From CAVVFX01 sp963747535 (lineage in GTDB: Bacteria > Acidobacteriota > Terriglobia > Bryobacterales > Bryobacteraceae): DNA of 64,000 nt. Each line of letters begins with the position of its first letter. Positions within the stretch are counted from its first letter, which is position 1. Below the pieces are notes generated by a model that saw nothing but the letters and a program-made list of their open reading frames with translations, searched no databases and was not told the DNA's origin. This document shows positions 34,698-43,467 of the stretch, in pieces. The translations under genes and the position numbers were made by a program. The stretch is from positions 372,001 to 436,000 of the forward strand of contig CAVVFX010000008.1 in the NCBI GenBank assembly GCA_963747535.1, read 5' to 3'.

Positions 34698-35346
34698 CGA
34701 CGAGATCAAAGGATATTTCGTTCGAAGGCTCAAGTTTTTACTGAACGTGTCGATATTAAAGAGTAACCGGGGAAGTCTAAAGGATGATATGGCTGCCGAC
34801 TTGGTGCACGGTAACAGGTGGCGCTGGCGTTGTGGGACCGGACCCGCCCACGTCCGTACTCCCGCGGTACGAGCGGAATTGAAAACCTCCTGAGGAAGGC
34901 TATCCAAGCCCTTGTGATCTGACTGCGCAACCAGATTGCAACCAAAACGCATTAGAGAATTGCTGTAATGTAGTGGAAAGTGTAGCGAATAAGCGACAAT
35001 CTAATCGACTCCGAATCGATGTTTCGCTTGTTCTATGTAACGCTTCCACCCGCTTATTTTCTCCTCCAACTCTACAGGTCATCCAGTCGGCTTTGCGACA
35101 ATCGCTTCCAGGGCCTTGCGCTCTGTAGAGACGTTTTCCGTCAGGCACTCAGCGCAACAGCCGCCGTCGGCTTCCTGGACAACTTCGAACACCAGTTCAG
35201 GCATACGTCCATGATACGGCACCAGCTTTCTCGCACGACATCGGATTATTCCTGATAAGTTCGGCTTGCGTCCGGACACCACCGATTTGATCGATCGCGG
35301 CGTCAATCACTCGCGGGAAACGCCGTCTACCGCACTCCTGGGCCCT
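34698..35346. other. 650-base intergenic region
   Basis: Between the ABC ATPase and the DHA2 exporter I see only the HicB-like fragment listed separately. Other open frames are short and have no recognisable features. An AT-richer stretch near 34980-35060 may hold a promoter, but I cannot place one. Confidence 0.35.
35079..35207 (-). pseudogene. HicB-like antitoxin fragment
   Basis: From the ATG at 35207 the frame reads MPELVFEVVQEADGGCCAECLTENVSTE, similar to the first strands of HicB-type antitoxin domains (a hydrophobic strand, then EADGG, then AECLTE). After that the match fades and the frame stops after about 42 residues, and no HicA gene is adjacent. I regard it as a degenerate fragment. 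Confidence 0.35.
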
Positions 35347-36879
35347 CTACGACGCCGAGGCGCGTCTGGTCTTTATCAGGGTTGCCGCGGTGACGGCGCT
35401 CGCCAGAGCTAAGCCCACTGCCAGCCACAACACTGATCGATAGCCGGCGATAAAGGCTTCTTCGACTGCTTGCCGTCCTTTGGCGTCTGCCGTTTGGACT
35501 GCGGCAAGCCTGGAACGCTGGGCGTCGATTGCCACTCGCACTGCCGGCAGCACATCGAGCGTTTCCAAACGCCGGTCCAAAGCCTGCTGAAAAACTCCAC
35601 TGAGCGATGCTCCGAAAACGGCCACGGCCAATAAGCCGGCAATCCGTGAGACCGCGTTATTCACACCGGAAGCCGCTCCCGCATAACTTTGGTCGACGGC
35701 GTTCATGACGGTCGTAGTCAGAGGCGCCACACTCACCGCCATGCCTACCCCGAGCGTTATCACGGCGGGGAAAAAGGTGGTCCAGTAGAGACCGCCAATA
35801 CCAGGTCTCGCAAATAGAGCGAATCCGGCTGCCGCGATCAACGGTCCCACCACCAGTGGGGTCTTAGCGCCATACCGGTCAAGGAGCCCGCCAGACCATC
35901 GGGATAACAAGAACATCAATAAAATTAATGGCAGCAAGGCGCCGCCCGCGGCGGTTGGCGAATAACCTTGCACCTGGATCAAATTGAGCGGGAAGAAAAA
36001 GAGAACGCCGCTCAATGCAGCGTAAAGGAAAAACGTGAGCAGATTGGCTCCGCTGAAATTGCCGGACCGGAAGAGCTGGAGTGGAACCATCGGCGACGAC
36101 GAGTGCGCCTCCCGGTACAGGAGCGCCGCCAGGAGTATGACGCCCACGGCGCCCGCGACCGGCTGCGATTCGATCAGGGCGAAAACGATGCCACCCAAGC
36201 CCATCGCGGCCAGCAGACCGCCGGGCCAATCGAACGCTTGAGATTGGAGGCTGGCGCGGCTTTCCGGAATTTTCCAGATGGCCAGCAAGAGAGCAACCAG
36301 CCCGAGGGGAAGATTGATGAAAAACACCCACCTCCACGAACCGTGCTCAGTAAACCAGCCCCCAAGCACCGGACCGATCGCGGCCGTGATGGAGGTGAAC
36401 CCGGACCATGTCCCGATCGCGCGGCCGCGTTCCTCAAGAGGAAAAGACGCACTAATCAGAGCTAGACTGCCTGGCACGAGCAGCGCTCCGCCGATTCCCT
36501 GGAGGCTTCTGGCGAGCACGAGTTGGTAGATCGTGGGCGCACAACCGCACCAGGCCGACGCTGAGGAAAAGACCACGAGGCCACAGGCGAAGATCTTCCG
36601 GCGGCCGTACCGGTCGCCCAGAGATCCTCCAATAAGCAGCAGTGCGGCCAGGAAGAGCGCATAAGACTCCACCACCCATTGAACCTCTGCGAGAGTCGCG
36701 TGGAAGGCGGTCTGGAGCGCGGGCAGCGCCACGTTTACCACCGTGCCGTCAATGAATGTCATGCTCGAACCAAGAATGGTCGCGGCGAGAATCCACGATC
36801 CGTTGGTGGTCGACTGCGAATCCCGGGAACCGGCGAGTATCACGGCGCTATCACACGGAGGCTTGGCGATACTGCACAT
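35347..36879 (-). CDS. DHA2-family MFS exporter (EmrB/QacA type)
   Basis: This 510-aa protein has 14 or so hydrophobic segments. SSMTFIDGTVVNVALPALQ in helix 1, GSLGDRYGRRKIF (motif A) after helix 2, and LQGIGGALLVPGSLALIS (helix 4) are DHA2 family signatures. Members export drugs, dyes or other amphiphiles by proton antiport. No local TetR-type regulator or membrane fusion gene is next to it, so its substrate is unknown. The C-terminal extracytoplasmic loop before the last helix is long and charged. Confidence 0.88.
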   Translation of the reverse strand: MCSIAKPPCDSAVILAGSRDSQSTTNGSWILAATILGSSMTFIDGTVVNVALPALQTAFHATLAEVQWVVESYALFLAALLLIGGSLGDRYGRRKIFACGLVVFSSASAWCGCAPTIYQLVLARSLQGIGGALLVPGSLALISASFPLEERGRAIGTWSGFTSITAAIGPVLGGWFTEHGSWRWVFFINLPLGLVALLLAIWKIPESRASLQSQAFDWPGGLLAAMGLGGIVFALIESQPVAGAVGVILLAALLYREAHSSSPMVPLQLFRSGNFSGANLLTFFLYAALSGVLFFFPLNLIQVQGYSPTAAGGALLPLILLMFLLSRWSGGLLDRYGAKTPLVVGPLIAAAGFALFARPGIGGLYWTTFFPAVITLGVGMAVSVAPLTTTVMNAVDQSYAGAASGVNNAVSRIAGLLAVAVFGASLSGVFQQALDRRLETLDVLPAVRVAIDAQRSRLAAVQTADAKGRQAVEEAFIAGYRSVLWLAVGLALASAVTAATLIKTRRASAS

Positions 36880-36892
36880 AATTTCGGCCTGT

Positions 36893-36962
36893 ACTACTGA
36901 ATGTTAATTCTTTGCGCGGCGCGACGATTCTCGCCGAGTCGGAAGCGGCTGCTGCGCAGCCG
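36893..36962. repeat. Composite palindromic repeat, partial copy
   Basis: It has a TGTACTACTGA boundary and the hairpin CGGCTGC-TGC-GCAGCCG (36946-36962), but the second GGGCAGACCA hairpin is missing. Confidence 0.6.
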
Positions 36963-37064
36963 GGACAGCGATTCATGCAAGCAGATGTTCTGCAGATGTT
37001 GTGTAAACTGCCCGGCCGTTTTGATGCTGCCGTTTGATGCTGCCCTTGCGCCGGACGCGCGTCT

Positions 37065-37499
37065 GTGAAATACTTCCCCGTCATGACACCTGCAAAATCC
37101 TATTCGTTTATTGGAGCGTGGAAACTTTCGGCTTGCGAAACTTCGCATCCGGAACTGCCTTATCCCCAATCGTCGATGACCACAATTGCGCAGCAGGGGG
37201 ACGGGGTCCTTTACAAGGCCGAAACGATCTGGTCCGACGGGCGTGGCACGGCCGTCGAGGCCATTTTGAAGATGGACGGCAGTTGGTGCCCGGTGAGCGG
37301 CAGCGCGCTGGCCGATTCGGTCAGCCTGCGGATTCTGGACGACGGTTCGTTCGAAGGAAAAATGAGGAAGGGCGAAAGCGAGTCAGGCAGTAACCTCATG
37401 AGGGTTTCCGAGGATGGGCAGACGATGGCCACGGAGTGGAATGTCGCCGGTCCGGGCGGCGTTACCATCACCTGGAAGACTACGGCGCAGCGCGTGTAG
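37065..37499 (+). CDS. Small lipocalin-like protein, unknown function
   Basis: About 144 aa, or 138 from the ATG at 37083. It begins SYSFIGAWKLSACE and contains alternating strands with several glycine turns up to WNVAGPGGVTITWKT, suggesting a small beta-barrel of the lipocalin-like kind. There is no signal peptide and two cysteines. It stands alone between repeats. I assign no function. Confidence 0.5.
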   Translation: MKYFPVMTPAKSYSFIGAWKLSACETSHPELPYPQSSMTTIAQQGDGVLYKAETIWSDGRGTAVEAILKMDGSWCPVSGSALADSVSLRILDDGSFEGKMRKGESESGSNLMRVSEDGQTMATEWNVAGPGGVTITWKTTAQRV

Positions 37500-37742
37500 C
37501 CTCCGAACTCCTGAAGTCGACCCGAATTCCAGGGATGACCAGGAAAATCTCAACGCGGAAATAGCAGGGATGAACGCGGATTAACGCATGGAATGAGCTG
37601 AAAAAAGCCTCGGCGCTGTGTCCGGAAGCTGTGGCGGCCTGACCGCTTTCATGCCGACAGTTCGGGTCAGATCAGTTTCCTCGACGGATTACAGAAGACC
37701 TAATGGACGCAGGCCGACGGCCTATTCTACTTGAAGTCTTTC

Positions 37743-39230
37743 TCACAATTCGGGCGGGCGGTACCAGGCGAAGAGCTGCGCCTTCAATTCACCGGCCCTG
37801 GCTTTGAATTGTGGTGACGCAGCCAGATTGCGCATCTCGTCGGGATCGTCGCGCAGGTTGTATAGCTCCGCGATGTCGTGAGTATAGAAGTTGTACTTCC
37901 AGTCGCCGCGGCGAATCATATATTTCGCTCGCGGATTCCGCAGGTTGTATTCCGAGAATACGGTTGTCTCGCGAGTTCTCCCGGGAGCGCGCAGGTCTTG
38001 CGCAAAGCTCGCTCCGTCAGTCTGGTTGGGGGCATGCAAGCCGGTCAGTTCGGCCAGAGTGGGCGCTATATCGACGTTGCTGACGAGGGTGCGCGACTGC
38101 TCGCCGGCGGGCAAACCGGGAACCCGCACCAGCAGCGGTACGCGCACGCTCGATTCGTAGAACACAAACTTGTTCCACAGTTTGTGCTCGGCCAGCATTT
38201 CGCCGTGATCGGAGGTATACAGCACGATGGTGTCTTTATCCAGATTCAGTCTCTGCAGCGCCCGTAGAACTTTACCGGCGTTGTCGTCCATCTGGGCGAG
38301 GTTGGCGTAGTAAAACGCGATGCGCCGCCGGGCCTGTTCCGGGTCGTCGAGTTCCGGCGTCGGACCCTCGTGCTGGATGCTGCGGCGAATCTCTTCCGGG
38401 ACGGTATTCAGATCGACCTTTCCGTACGTCGAGGGCAGCTTCATGTCCTCCGGCCGGAACATATCCGCGAAACGCTGCGAGGGCATGAACGGATCGTGCG
38501 GCTTCAGGAAGGAGGTCACCAGAAAGAATGGCTTTTGGCCATGCTGCTCGAGAAACCGGATGGACTCGCGCGCTACGAAGGAGTCGAATTGCTGCTCCTC
38601 CGGGATTTTCGATACGGCCCCGACGGCCACGGCGCCGAGGCGATCGTCCTGGTCCCGCGTATCTTTCCAGGGATCTCCAAAGTCGCGCCAGAAGTCGTCG
38701 ATCTGAGGCAGTCCGGAGCCGGAGTTAGGACGCCCCAAGGCATCGGCGTAGAGCTTGGTCCGGGGTCCCAGGAACTGGTACCAGTCATTGAAATCGATGT
38801 GATAGTCGAAGCCGTGGGTCTGCGCGTCGACGAAATGCATTTTGCCAATCAGGGCCGACATGTAGCCGGCCCCGCTGAACATGTGGGCCAGGGTCTTATG
38901 CTCGAACGGCCACGGCGTGCTGTTGTTGAGTGCGCCGTGACTGTGAGTATAGAGTCCGGTGAGCAGCGATGCGCGGGAGGGCGTGCAGACAGGATTGGAA
39001 CAATAGCAGTTCGAGAAGCGGGTCGAGGTGGCCGCCAGGGCATCCAGATGGGGAGTTCGCGCGACGCGGTCGCCGGCGACACCCAGCGCACCAGGCTTAT
39101 GCTGGTCCGACATCATAAGCAAAACGTTCCTGGGCCTGGCGCCGCTTTGGGCCTGCAAAGAGCGCGCGAGCGAGACCGCCAGAGGCGCGGCGAGAGTACG
39201 GAGCGCGGCGCGACGGGTAAAGGATGCCAT
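37743..39230 (-). CDS. Tat-exported sulfatase
   Basis: The 495-aa enzyme has a twin-arginine-type leader (FTRRAALRTLAAPLAVSLA), a metal-binding block NVLLMMSDQHKPGALG and the formylglycine motif CTPSR with Cys82, the residue oxidised by a maturation enzyme. HKLWNKFVFYESSVRVPLLVR and LYTSDHGEM are further alkaline-phosphatase-superfamily sulfatase blocks. It probably removes sulfate esters from polysaccharides outside the cytoplasm. Its start abuts a divergent glycosyltransferase gene. Confidence 0.92.
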   Translation of the reverse strand: MASFTRRAALRTLAAPLAVSLARSLQAQSGARPRNVLLMMSDQHKPGALGVAGDRVARTPHLDALAATSTRFSNCYCSNPVCTPSRASLLTGLYTHSHGALNNSTPWPFEHKTLAHMFSGAGYMSALIGKMHFVDAQTHGFDYHIDFNDWYQFLGPRTKLYADALGRPNSGSGLPQIDDFWRDFGDPWKDTRDQDDRLGAVAVGAVSKIPEEQQFDSFVARESIRFLEQHGQKPFFLVTSFLKPHDPFMPSQRFADMFRPEDMKLPSTYGKVDLNTVPEEIRRSIQHEGPTPELDDPEQARRRIAFYYANLAQMDDNAGKVLRALQRLNLDKDTIVLYTSDHGEMLAEHKLWNKFVFYESSVRVPLLVRVPGLPAGEQSRTLVSNVDIAPTLAELTGLHAPNQTDGASFAQDLRAPGRTRETTVFSEYNLRNPRAKYMIRRGDWKYNFYTHDIAELYNLRDDPDEMRNLAASPQFKARAGELKAQLFAWYRPPEL

Positions 39231-40819
39231 GCAAACAGCATAATAGGAGTTTGCCCACCAGGTACACTCGCACGCTGCTATTGATCTACGGCCTCCTCAA
39301 CGCGGCGCTGTATAGCTCTCTGCTGCCTCTGTGGGAAGGCTTCGACGAAGAGTTCCATTACGGCTATGTGCAGTATCTCGGCGCGCACCACCGCTTACCG
39401 GTCCTGGGCCCTACGGCACTCTCGCTGGAGATCAACCGTTCTATCGGACTCTTGCCGATGAGCTACATCATGATCCGCGGCCTCCAGGCAAAGGGCGTCC
39501 GCACGTTCGACGAATACTTCGCGCTCGACAGCGCGACGAGGCACTCGCTGTATGCCGAGGCGCAGTCGATTCCAACCGATCTGCGGCTGAATGAAAGCGC
39601 TCAGTATCACACCAACTACGAAGTGCATCATGGCCCGCTCGCGTATCTCCTGATGGCCATCCCGGATAGCGTCCTGTCGCGCGTGCCCTTACCGCGGCGG
39701 GTCTGGATCGTCCGGCTGCTGGCGTCGATGGCGTGCGTGCTGCTGATGTTCCGCGGCATGTGGTCGCTCAGTTGGGAAACGGGCCTCCATGCGCACTTCA
39801 CCGCGGCCCTGGTTTTCCTGACGTTCTCGTGCCAGATGCTCTGGGCCACCGTATCGCATATCGCGAACGACTGGCTGGCGGTGCCGCTGGCGGTCTGGTT
39901 AATTGTCCTGGCGCTACGCTGCCACCGCCAGCCCTCGGTGCGGGCGGCGGTGTGGCTCGGCGCCGTTCTGGGATTGGGCTTGCTCAGCAAAGCTTACTTT
40001 CTGGTCTTCGTGCCGTTGTACTTGTTGGCGGCGCTGGTGTGGTACCGCAAGGGCACCATGCCGGCTCGGGGACTGGCGGCGCTCTTCGCGATTCCAATGG
40101 TGCTCGCGGGACCCTGGTACGTGCGCAATCTGATGCTGTATGGCAATCTCAGCGGGCGCGTAGAAGAGTCGAATGGCGTGACGACCGCGGGGGCGCTGAA
40201 ATCACTGATATCGATTCCTTGGCTGAAGAGCATCCCGTTCATGGCCCGGGGGGCATTCTGGATGGGGAATAGTTCGTTCACCGATTTTTCCGTCCGCACC
40301 ATGAATGCGGTGCTGCTGTTGCTGGGAATCGCGCTGGTGCTTTACGTGAGGCAGGGAGTGCGGAGACGGGAAGTGTTTTTGTGGGCTCCGGTCATCCTGT
40401 TTTGCGGCGCGGTGATTTACGTGGTCGGGAGCAGCTACAGCTTCACGAAAGGCGAGGCGACGGCGGCCAGTCCGTGGTACCTGCAAGCGGTGATGACCCC
40501 GTTGTTGTGTATGGCGATGCTGGGATGCCAGCGGTCGGGACGGGTGGGGCGCTGGGTTGCCGGGGGCAGCGTGGTGCTCTGGGGCTATATCCTGGCCGCG
40601 ACCTATGTGGCGAAGCTCTTTCCGCTTTACGGCGGATTTGCGGCCGGCCGGTCTACGCTGCGAGAACTGGGCGGCTGGTACCTGTCGGATTGGACGAGGA
40701 CGTCGGACATCCTGAGCACGACCACCATGGTTCCGGCAACGGTACTGTGGAGCTTGCTGGCAATTCTGCTGGCGGTGCTTCCGGCGACTGTGGCCGCGGT
40801 GCTGAACTACGACGGTTGA
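39224..40819 (+). CDS. GT39/ArnT-like membrane glycosyltransferase
   Basis: This 531-aa protein has about 10-12 hydrophobic segments and an acidic motif in its first external loop (WEGFDEEFHYGYV), as in GT-C transferases that use lipid-linked sugars. The first ATG (39224) would overlap the divergent sulfatase start by seven bases; a TTG at 39251 is an alternative start. The acceptor is unknown. Confidence 0.7.
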   Translation: MPCKQHNRSLPTRYTRTLLLIYGLLNAALYSSLLPLWEGFDEEFHYGYVQYLGAHHRLPVLGPTALSLEINRSIGLLPMSYIMIRGLQAKGVRTFDEYFALDSATRHSLYAEAQSIPTDLRLNESAQYHTNYEVHHGPLAYLLMAIPDSVLSRVPLPRRVWIVRLLASMACVLLMFRGMWSLSWETGLHAHFTAALVFLTFSCQMLWATVSHIANDWLAVPLAVWLIVLALRCHRQPSVRAAVWLGAVLGLGLLSKAYFLVFVPLYLLAALVWYRKGTMPARGLAALFAIPMVLAGPWYVRNLMLYGNLSGRVEESNGVTTAGALKSLISIPWLKSIPFMARGAFWMGNSSFTDFSVRTMNAVLLLLGIALVLYVRQGVRRREVFLWAPVILFCGAVIYVVGSSYSFTKGEATAASPWYLQAVMTPLLCMAMLGCQRSGRVGRWVAGGSVVLWGYILAATYVAKLFPLYGGFAAGRSTLRELGGWYLSDWTRTSDILSTTTMVPATVLWSLLAILLAVLPATVAAVLNYDG

Positions 40820-40850
40820 GCTCCCGCATGTTGAGGCACGAGATGAACGG

Positions 40851-40897
40851 TTGGCTGCTGCGCAGCCGGACAGACCACACAAAACGATGGTCTTTCC
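40851..40897. repeat. Composite palindromic repeat, degenerate copy
   Basis: GGCTGC-TGC-GCAGCC (40853-40867) is followed by GGACAGACCA-N10-TGGTCTTTCC (40868-40897), in which the second arm has lost pairing. It lies just before the end of the inositol-phosphatase-like gene. Confidence 0.6.
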
Positions 40898-40906
40898 TGC
40901 GGGAAT

Positions 40907-41722
40907 TTACGACGGAACGATTGTGGGCATTGGAAAGCGATAGTGCCCGCCAAATATCTCGCGGAACAACTCCAGGATTTCGTCGTGGATCAATCCGTTG
41001 TCGACCAGCAGGTCAGGGCTCTTCAGCGTATGGGGCTTTCCGCGCATATCCGAACAGGTCCCGCCTGCTTCGGTGACCAGAAGCGTCCCGGCCGCCAAGT
41101 CCCAAGGATTCAGGCCGAACTCCCAGAACCCTTCGAGACGCCCGCAGGCGACATAGGACAGGTCGAGCGCAGCCGAGCCACCCCGCCGTACTCCGTGCGT
41201 ACTCATCGCCAGTTGGTGGTAGAAGTGGATATTGATGTTCTGGTTGCGCTTCCGGCTGGGAAAACCAGTTGAGACCAGCGAATCCGCGAGGCGCCGCGCC
41301 GGCGAGACGTGGATTTTGTGATCGTTCAGATACGCGCCCGAACCTCTTTCCGCGGCGAACATTTCGTCGCGCAGCGGGTCGTAGACCACCCCGACGATCA
41401 TCTCGTCGCCGCGCTCGAGCGCCAGCGTCACATTGAACGCCGGGTAGCCGTGGGCGAAATTCGTGGTCCCGTCAAGTGGATCGACGAACCACCGGTACTC
41501 CGACGAACCTTCCCTCCCGCCGCCTTCCTCGGCGACGATGGAATGTCCCGGATAATGCGCCAGGATCCGCTCGACGACCAATCGTTCGGAAGCCCGGTCG
41601 GCCTCGGTCACCAGGTCGAAATCACCCTTGAGCTCAAAGCCTACGCGCAGACGATAAAACTCGGCCAGGAGTCTCCCTGCCTCGTGGGCGATTTTTACCC
41701 CGTTGTCGAGGTAGTCCGACAT
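40907..41722 (-). CDS. Inositol monophosphatase family protein
   Basis: The 271-aa protein has the metal-binding motifs of the family: EEGGG (motif 1 Glu), DPLDGTTNFAHGYP (motif 2) and NPWDLAAGTLLVTEAGG (motif 3). It hydrolyses a phosphate monoester, perhaps inositol phosphate, or acts in the SuhB manner on ribosome biogenesis. It starts three bases after the stop of an Hfq-like gene, so the two share a transcript; SuhB and Hfq-like proteins both act around RNA, which is suggestive only. Confidence 0.9.
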   Translation of the reverse strand: MSDYLDNGVKIAHEAGRLLAEFYRLRVGFELKGDFDLVTEADRASERLVVERILAHYPGHSIVAEEGGGREGSSEYRWFVDPLDGTTNFAHGYPAFNVTLALERGDEMIVGVVYDPLRDEMFAAERGSGAYLNDHKIHVSPARRLADSLVSTGFPSRKRNQNINIHFYHQLAMSTHGVRRGGSAALDLSYVACGRLEGFWEFGLNPWDLAAGTLLVTEAGGTCSDMRGKPHTLKSPDLLVDNGLIHDEILELFREIFGGHYRFPMPTIVPS

Positions 41723-41725
41723 GAC

Positions 41726-41956
41726 TCACTCCTCGGCCAGGTATTTGATATCGTGTTTGAAAATGAAGAGGTTTGGCTCACCGTCCCGGGTTACACGCAT
41801 GAACCGCTTGTCGTAATATTCGATCACGCCGCGTACTTCCTCGTTGTTACTCAGCTTGATGCGTACCGGCGTGTGATGTTCAATCAGACGTTTGAGATAC
41901 TTGATCTCCTCAAAAGTCTGTTCAGGTGCTTTGGTGCCTCCGGCCTTCGCTGGCAA
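41726..41956 (-). CDS. Hfq-like Sm-fold RNA-binding protein
   Basis: The 76-aa protein has a helix (QTFEEIKYLKRLIEHH) followed by an Sm1-like strand set (TPVRIKLSNNEEVRGVIEYYDKRFM) and an Sm2-like end (IFKHDIKYL, compare YKHAIS of Hfq). Length fits Hfq. It would bind small RNAs and A-rich mRNA as a hexamer. The KH of the Sm2 motif is kept. It is cotranscribed with the inositol-phosphatase-like gene. Confidence 0.75.
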   Translation of the reverse strand: MPAKAGGTKAPEQTFEEIKYLKRLIEHHTPVRIKLSNNEEVRGVIEYYDKRFMRVTRDGEPNLFIFKHDIKYLAEE

Positions 41957-42087
41957 TGCGCTTATCTTCCTTTTTCTACTTCCTCAATTGTGCCACAGAC
42001 CTTGGTGCGCTCCAATGTAGATCAGAGTGATCCCCGGCAAAGAGGCCAATTTTGTGCGTAAGGATACGCTGGCGAACCGGAAACCCA

Positions 42088-42170
42088 GGCCAAAGGCCTA
42101 CTCCACAGGCTTGCAAACAGTTTATTCTTTCGTTGTGGAGTAGGCGTTTTCGCCTGCTCTTCGCGCGCCG
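42088..42170. repeat. Dispersed repeat near-identical to 27.6 kb
   Basis: AGGCCAAAGGCCTACTCCAC is followed by about 60 bases (42107-42168) matching 27631-27688, including GGCGTTTTCGCC, a short palindrome. It fills most of the gap downstream of the VWFA protein gene. Confidence 0.7.
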
Positions 42171-42177
42171 GAGAAAA

Positions 42178-43323
42178 CTATTCGACCGTGCGGGGAGCCG
42201 TGTAGCCAGCCTTCGCCACGATCTGGTACTTGATCGGTTTGCCTTTTTCGTCGGTCACTTTGAGCGGTTCATTGGTCTCCGGGTTGATCAAATCGATCTT
42301 GATCTTGCGGAACTTGCCGTCCCGAGCCTGGTTGGTCGGTTGATAACCCAACGAATACTGGTTGCGCATCGATTGCACGATGTCGTTGAAAATCTGCGGG
42401 TACTCTCCATAGAAGCGCGGGAAGAAGGCCATCCCGCCGGTCTCCTTGGCGAACGTCCGCATTTCGTTGTCGGCCTGCAGAAAATCAAGGTTCTGCACCG
42501 CGCCCATTCTGCCGCGCGCGTCGGCCATTTCGCGCTGCATTTGCAGCAGGCCGAAGAAGTAGATCGGGACACCGTCTTCCTGCAGTTTCTTGCGGCACTG
42601 GTCGAAAGTCTGTTTGCTGAATGTGTCGATGCCGGAGGCAATCAGCAGAATGGCCTTGCGCCCTTCAATCGTTGTCATGCGGGTGGCCGTATCGGTGACG
42701 GCGTCGAAAAGATTGGCCTCGTGAAAAGCCGGGATGCGCAGGCGGGACAAGGCCTCCTGGGTCTTGTTGCGGTCGGTTGAGAAGTCCGAGAGGATCTCCG
42801 ACCTCAAGTCATACGCCACCACCGCGACATAGTCCTCGGGCTTCAGCATCTGTACAAAGCCGTACGTAGCCTGCAGAGTCTGGAACCAGCCGGCGCTGTA
42901 ATACTGCTGAAATTTAGCGCTGAACTCGATCACCAGCGAGATCGTGATGGGGGCCTCGCCGATCGAGAAGTTGGTTAGCTTCTGAGGCACGCCGTCTTCC
43001 GTGATGCGGAAGTTGCCCTTGGGAATTTTGGGGATGAACCGGCCCTTATTGTCGAGCACCGAAACGTCGACCGTGACGACGTTGGACTCGACGTGGAAAC
43101 TCGGACCCTCGAGAGTGGTCTCAGCGTTCTTCTTGTTAAACACCGAGGGGATTTTAGGCTGGTCCGAGTCGGCGGGGGGAGTGGAGGAATCGTCCGTCGG
43201 CGGCTTGCGGGGCTTGGCGACAGTCTGGCTCCCTGGATTTATGGGACCATCCTGGCCCTCCACGAGTACCGCGATGACGAGTACGGGAACGCAAAAGAGA
43301 AGCAGTTTCAGCCAAGGTTTCAT
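42178..43323 (-). CDS. Secreted VWFA-related protein (acidobacterial type)
   Basis: The 381-aa protein has a signal peptide (MKPWLKLLLFCVPVLVIAVL), a proline-rich linker, an immunoglobulin-like strand region (FHVESNVVTVDVSVLDNKGRFI, FRITEDGVPQKL) and a von Willebrand A-type domain (about residues 125-330). The MIDAS DxSxS is altered to EFSAK, so metal-dependent ligand binding is doubtful. The closing NQYSLGYQP and KIKIDL segment is typical of this family, which is abundant in Acidobacteriota and of unknown function. Confidence 0.8.
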   Translation of the reverse strand: MKPWLKLLLFCVPVLVIAVLVEGQDGPINPGSQTVAKPRKPPTDDSSTPPADSDQPKIPSVFNKKNAETTLEGPSFHVESNVVTVDVSVLDNKGRFIPKIPKGNFRITEDGVPQKLTNFSIGEAPITISLVIEFSAKFQQYYSAGWFQTLQATYGFVQMLKPEDYVAVVAYDLRSEILSDFSTDRNKTQEALSRLRIPAFHEANLFDAVTDTATRMTTIEGRKAILLIASGIDTFSKQTFDQCRKKLQEDGVPIYFFGLLQMQREMADARGRMGAVQNLDFLQADNEMRTFAKETGGMAFFPRFYGEYPQIFNDIVQSMRNQYSLGYQPTNQARDGKFRKIKIDLINPETNEPLKVTDEKGKPIKYQIVAKAGYTAPRTVE

Positions 43324-43467
43324 TCGAGATACAGCCTCTGGATAGATGATACCTGAACGACGCTCGAGGTGCGACCCAGGTTTCCAACCAACTTTGGCGG
43401 ATGGCCTCGTCCGGACCCGGGCGCGTGCCCCAACCGCCGGGTCGCCCTCAGGCTACCATTAGTTTTT

